Of a stretch of DNA of 8,366 nucleotides, positions 6,247-8,366 are shown piece after piece. A program made the translations under genes and the position numbers. Under the pieces are notes generated by a model. The model was given only the letters and a program-made list of their open reading frames with translations. It had not been told where the DNA came from and searched no databases. The stretch is taken from positions 1 to 8,366 of the forward strand of contig JASHYF010000183.1 of assembly GCA_030043235.1 (NCBI GenBank), written 5' to 3'. The stretch's first letter is position 1. The number at the start of each line of letters is the position of its first letter. The DNA comes from Solirubrobacteraceae bacterium. GTDB taxonomy: Bacteria > Actinomycetota > Thermoleophilia > Solirubrobacterales > Solirubrobacteraceae.

Positions 6247-7308
6247 ATGGCGGGCGAGAAGAACATCCTCGACTTCATCGTCATCGGTGCCCAGAAGGCG
6301 GGCACCACCTCGCTCTTCCACTACCTGCACCAGCATCCCGAGGTCTGCGTGCCGGCCCGCAAGGAGGCGCCCTACTTCAGTCACGACACGGCGGTGTACA
6401 CGCACGGGTGGGACACCTACCTCCGCAACCTCGTGCGCGAGGGCTACGGCGGCGACCCGGACCCCGCGCACAAGTGGGGGACCGTCACGCCGCATTACAT
6501 GGTCGGCGGCGTCTACGAGGCCACGAGCGATGCGGAGCTGAGCCGCGACTACGACGAGCGCACCGTCCCCTCCCGCATCCGCGAGCGGCTGCCCGACGTC
6601 CGCCTGGTGGCGGTCCTGCGCGACCCCGTCGAGCGGGCCGTCTCCCACCACGGCATGGCGGTGCGGAGGGGCTCAGAGCAGCGGGCGTTCGACGACGCCG
6701 TGGACGCGCTGCTGCGTGCGCCGGCACTCGAAAGCGCGCGCAGGGAGCCGAAGGAGCTCACCGGTTACGTCGCGTGGGGGGAGTACGGGCGCATCCTGCG
6801 CGGATACTTCGAGCTCTTCCCGCGCGAGCAGATGCTCGTCGTCTTCACCGACGAGCTCGCGCGTTCACCTGCCGACGTGCTCAGCCGCATCCACGAGTTC
6901 ATCGGGGTGCGTGCCGATTTCACGCCGGGCAATCTCGGCAGGCGCTTTGGCGTGGGGACGACTGCGCGGGGCTTCTCCTGGGCGAGCCCGTCCTCATGGC
7001 TCAGTCCCTCCTCGCTGCTGAGCCCGCAGGGCGTGCGCCGTGGCCTCAAGCGCCGCCCGCTCGCGCGGGCGGCCTGGCGCGCGGTGCCCGGAGCGGCCCA
7101 GGAGCGGCTCGCCCATCGCTACAAACGGGCCGCCACACGCACTGCGCTCCGACACCGGCGCAGCGCCCCGAACGAGGTTCGCGCGAACGCCGGCCGGAGC
7201 GCACACACGCTCGAGCGCCTGCGTGAGCACTACGCACGTGAAGCCGACGAGCTCGTCGCGCTGCTGGGCGCCTCCCCCCCGTGGCTGGGGGGGGACGATG
7301 CTCCCTGA
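6247..7308 (+). CDS. PAPS-dependent sulfotransferase (Sulfotransfer_1 family)
   Basis: Transfers the sulfuryl group from PAPS to an acceptor, here probably a glycan made by the upstream glycosyltransferases. 353 residues. The 5'-phosphosulfate loop is GAQKAGTTSL (14-23) with Lys17. The family's KEAPYF follows at 39-44. The 3'-phosphate-binding segment is VLRDPVERAVSHH (123-135) with Arg125 and Ser133. Also typical are YGRILRGYFELFPREQMLVV (180-199) and the C-terminal LREHYAREADELVALLG helix ending with Trp. Between about 240 and 320 lies a Ser/Pro then Arg-rich stretch longer than in compact family members; its role is unknown. The ATG at 6247 is 11 bases after the cysNC stop and has no Shine-Dalgarno sequence, so translation is probably coupled. 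Adjacency to the PAPS-producing enzyme strongly supports PAPS as donor. The acceptor is unknown; a glycolipid or polysaccharide is favoured over protein because of the neighbouring glycosyltransferases. Confidence 0.93.
   Translation: MAGEKNILDFIVIGAQKAGTTSLFHYLHQHPEVCVPARKEAPYFSHDTAVYTHGWDTYLRNLVREGYGGDPDPAHKWGTVTPHYMVGGVYEATSDAELSRDYDERTVPSRIRERLPDVRLVAVLRDPVERAVSHHGMAVRRGSEQRAFDDAVDALLRAPALESARREPKELTGYVAWGEYGRILRGYFELFPREQMLVVFTDELARSPADVLSRIHEFIGVRADFTPGNLGRRFGVGTTARGFSWASPSSWLSPSSLLSPQGVRRGLKRRPLARAAWRAVPGAAQERLAHRYKRAATRTALRHRRSAPNEVRANAGRSAHTLERLREHYAREADELVALLGASPPWLGGDDAP
7274..7294 (+). repeat. C7 / G8 homopolymer hairpin in the 3' end of the sulfotransferase gene
   Basis: Seven C (7274-7280) and eight G (7287-7294) flank the 6-base loop GTGGCT. 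They code for the last residues, around Pro-Pro-Trp-Leu-Gly-Gly. Such runs are prone to slippage and form a very stable stem. A one-base change here would alter only the final dozen or so residues and move the stop. Confidence 0.75.
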
Positions 7309-7317
7309 GCGGGGAGC
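7300..7317. terminator. Terminator-like hairpin between convergent genes (no U-tract)
   Basis: GCTCCC (7300-7305) pairs with GGGAGC (7312-7317) around a 6-base loop that contains the sulfotransferase stop codon. It follows directly on the C7/G8 stem and lies in the 28-bp gap between two convergent genes, where a bidirectional terminator is expected. Neither strand has a T-run immediately after it, so it is not a canonical intrinsic terminator. Confidence 0.35.
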
Positions 7318-7336
7318 CCGACCCGGTGCTGGGAAG

Positions 7337-8366
7337 CTATTTCTTCCTCTTCTTCTTCTTGTGTTTCGTGGGCTCCGCGCCCAGGTGGACGGTCTGGCTG
7401 TGTCCTGACGCCAGCGGCCCGGCCGGGACCTCCACGAACGCCCGGTAAGAGCCGGCGTCCTGGATCATCACCACCAGGCTGAAGCGCGCCAGGCTTCTGG
7501 TGGCGCGTTTCGTGGTCGTGCTGAACTTGCTCACGAACGTGGGCTGCTTTTCCTTTTCCTTTTCCTGTTCGCCTCTCTTCTTGGACCTGCCGCCTTTTTC
7601 GAGCTTGCTCGGCGAGATGGGCTTTTCGCCGACTGGCTTTTCGAGCTCGAAGAACACGTGCGCGCCCACCTCGGACGGCGAGACCGTCCCGTACAGCCGC
7701 ACCAGGCCTTTCTCGTATTTGCTCGTCCGAACTTTCAGGACGACGCGCACCGTCGCGAACGCGGTGACCACATTGCTCGTGAGAAGCGGGGCGCTGACGG
7801 TGGCGACGCGGAAGTGCGTGCTGGTCGAAAGTTTGGACACCCGAAATGAGAACGCGCCGGTGGACCCGGTCAGCACCGGCGCCCCCACGTCGGCGAAAGC
7901 GGCTCTGTAGGGGTATGGCGTCGCCTGCAGCACGATCTGCCGGCTGGCGTTGTCCGGCCCCGTCAGGCTGCCGCTGATGACGAGGGGTTCGCCTACGGGT
8001 TTGGGTTCGAGCGCCCCGGTGAGCTTCAACGCGCTCTTCGTCGACTTCTTGCCCGGCTTCTTCTTCTTCACCGCGACGATCCGTTCCTTGCCATACGTGT
8101 GGCCATCGACGCTGTCCGCGTTGATGGCGACCAGGCGGTAGCGGTCTTCTGCAGCCAGGCCCGGCGCAGCCGCGTGGACGTGGATGGGCTCCGCCGGTTC
8201 AGCTGGCAGTTTCACCGGGGCCGTGGGCGAGCCGGGCGAGCTGTAGGAATTGGTCGGCCCGTACTGGAAGTAGTAGGTCGTGGGGAGGTAGCAGGGGTTG
8301 ACGACCCCTTCGAGCTCGCCCGAGGTGCCGTTCACGTGGGCGCTGCCGGTGACGACTTCGGGCGCG
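7337..8366 (-). CDS. Secreted Fn3/Ig-like protein with Lys-rich linkers and poly-Lys C-terminus (partial, N-terminus off window)
   Basis: The frame is open from the right edge to TAG at 7337-7339; 342 residues are visible. A GTG at 8333-8335 is in frame, but coding similarity continues upstream of it (APEVVTGSAHVNGTSGELEG), so the true start and any signal peptide lie outside the window. Visible residues 1-99 are an Fn3-like module of the kind repeated in Solirubrobacterales surface proteins: GVVNP (20-24), TTYYFQYGPTNSYSS (29-43), PGLAAEDRYRLVAIN (68-82), DGHTYG (87-92). A Lys-rich linker (100-114) leads to an Ig-like module (about 114-210), then a second one (about 211-328) that is split by a Lys/Glu insertion at 243-274. 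The protein ends KHKKKKRKK. No enzyme motif is visible. It is convergent with the sulfotransferase gene. A cell-surface structural or binding protein is likely; attachment by the basic tail to acidic wall or sulfated polymers is conjecture. Confidence 0.85.
   Translation of the reverse strand, partial: APEVVTGSAHVNGTSGELEGVVNPCYLPTTYYFQYGPTNSYSSPGSPTAPVKLPAEPAEPIHVHAAAPGLAAEDRYRLVAINADSVDGHTYGKERIVAVKKKKPGKKSTKSALKLTGALEPKPVGEPLVISGSLTGPDNASRQIVLQATPYPYRAAFADVGAPVLTGSTGAFSFRVSKLSTSTHFRVATVSAPLLTSNVVTAFATVRVVLKVRTSKYEKGLVRLYGTVSPSEVGAHVFFELEKPVGEKPISPSKLEKGGRSKKRGEQEKEKEKQPTFVSKFSTTTKRATRSLARFSLVVMIQDAGSYRAFVEVPAGPLASGHSQTVHLGAEPTKHKKKKRKK
7548..7565 (-). repeat. Short tandem TTTTCC repeat coding for Glu-Lys alternation
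   Basis: Three 6-bp units TTTTCC on the plus strand code for the EKEKEK part of the insertion in the minus-strand protein (visible residues about 267-273). The unit length of two codons lets copy number change without a frameshift. The tract is clearly AT-richer than its surroundings. Confidence 0.7.

Noticed and set aside
6998..7024. 7-bp inverted repeat GGCTCAG / CTGAGCC inside the sulfotransferase gene
   Set aside because: It falls within a Ser/Pro-rich coding stretch (WLSPSSLLSP) whose repeated codons explain the symmetry; nothing suggests a regulatory role.
8333..8335. GTG at 8335 as the true start of the rightmost minus-strand gene
   Set aside because: The codons upstream of it to the window edge continue a typical Fn3-like module, there is no ribosome binding site, and no signal peptide follows. 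The gene most likely begins outside the window.

Overview
The window is about 70% GC and reads as chromosomal DNA of a high-GC Gram-positive bacterium. An actinobacterium of the Thermoleophilia / Solirubrobacterales type is most likely. That placement is an inference from three things: the GC-rich codon use, a TANNNT promoter that fits a leaderless gene, and a fibronectin-III-like module (VVNP..., TTYYFQYG) that is common in secreted proteins of that group. No RNA gene, CRISPR array, transposase or integrase was seen.

Layout. A secreted immunoglobulin-like protein gene runs leftwards from a GTG at 1483 and off the left edge. It has a signal peptide, a Glu/Arg heptad-repeat helix built from 21-bp DNA repeats, and about four beta-sandwich modules. 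A divergent intergenic region (1484-1697) holds its ribosome binding site, an inverted repeat, a small hairpin and imperfect direct repeats. Four rightward genes follow: two GT-B (family 4) glycosyltransferases that overlap by 4 bp (1698-2861 and 2858-4027), a CysN-CysC fusion (4193-6235) and a PAPS-type sulfotransferase (6247-7308). Convergent with these, a second secreted protein (7337 to beyond 8366) has an Fn3-like module, Ig-like modules, a Lys/Glu-rich insertion and a poly-lysine C-terminus.

How the genes may work together. The four rightward genes look like a glycan-sulfation cassette. The glycosyltransferases would build a glycan or glycolipid. CysNC would carry the GTPase subunit of ATP sulfurylase plus APS kinase, giving the sulfate donor PAPS. 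The sulfotransferase would move the sulfate to the glycan. The arrangement recalls rhizobial nodPQ/nodH, but the catalytic ATP sulfurylase subunit CysD (NodP) is absent from the window. The two flanking secreted proteins, one Glu/Arg-rich and one Lys-rich, could be surface proteins, and the Lys-rich one could in principle bind an anionic sulfated glycan. This last link is speculative.

Intergenic stretches are all shorter than 300 bp. The 165-bp gap before cysNC contains a clear TACAAT element placed so that transcription would begin at or next to the start codon.
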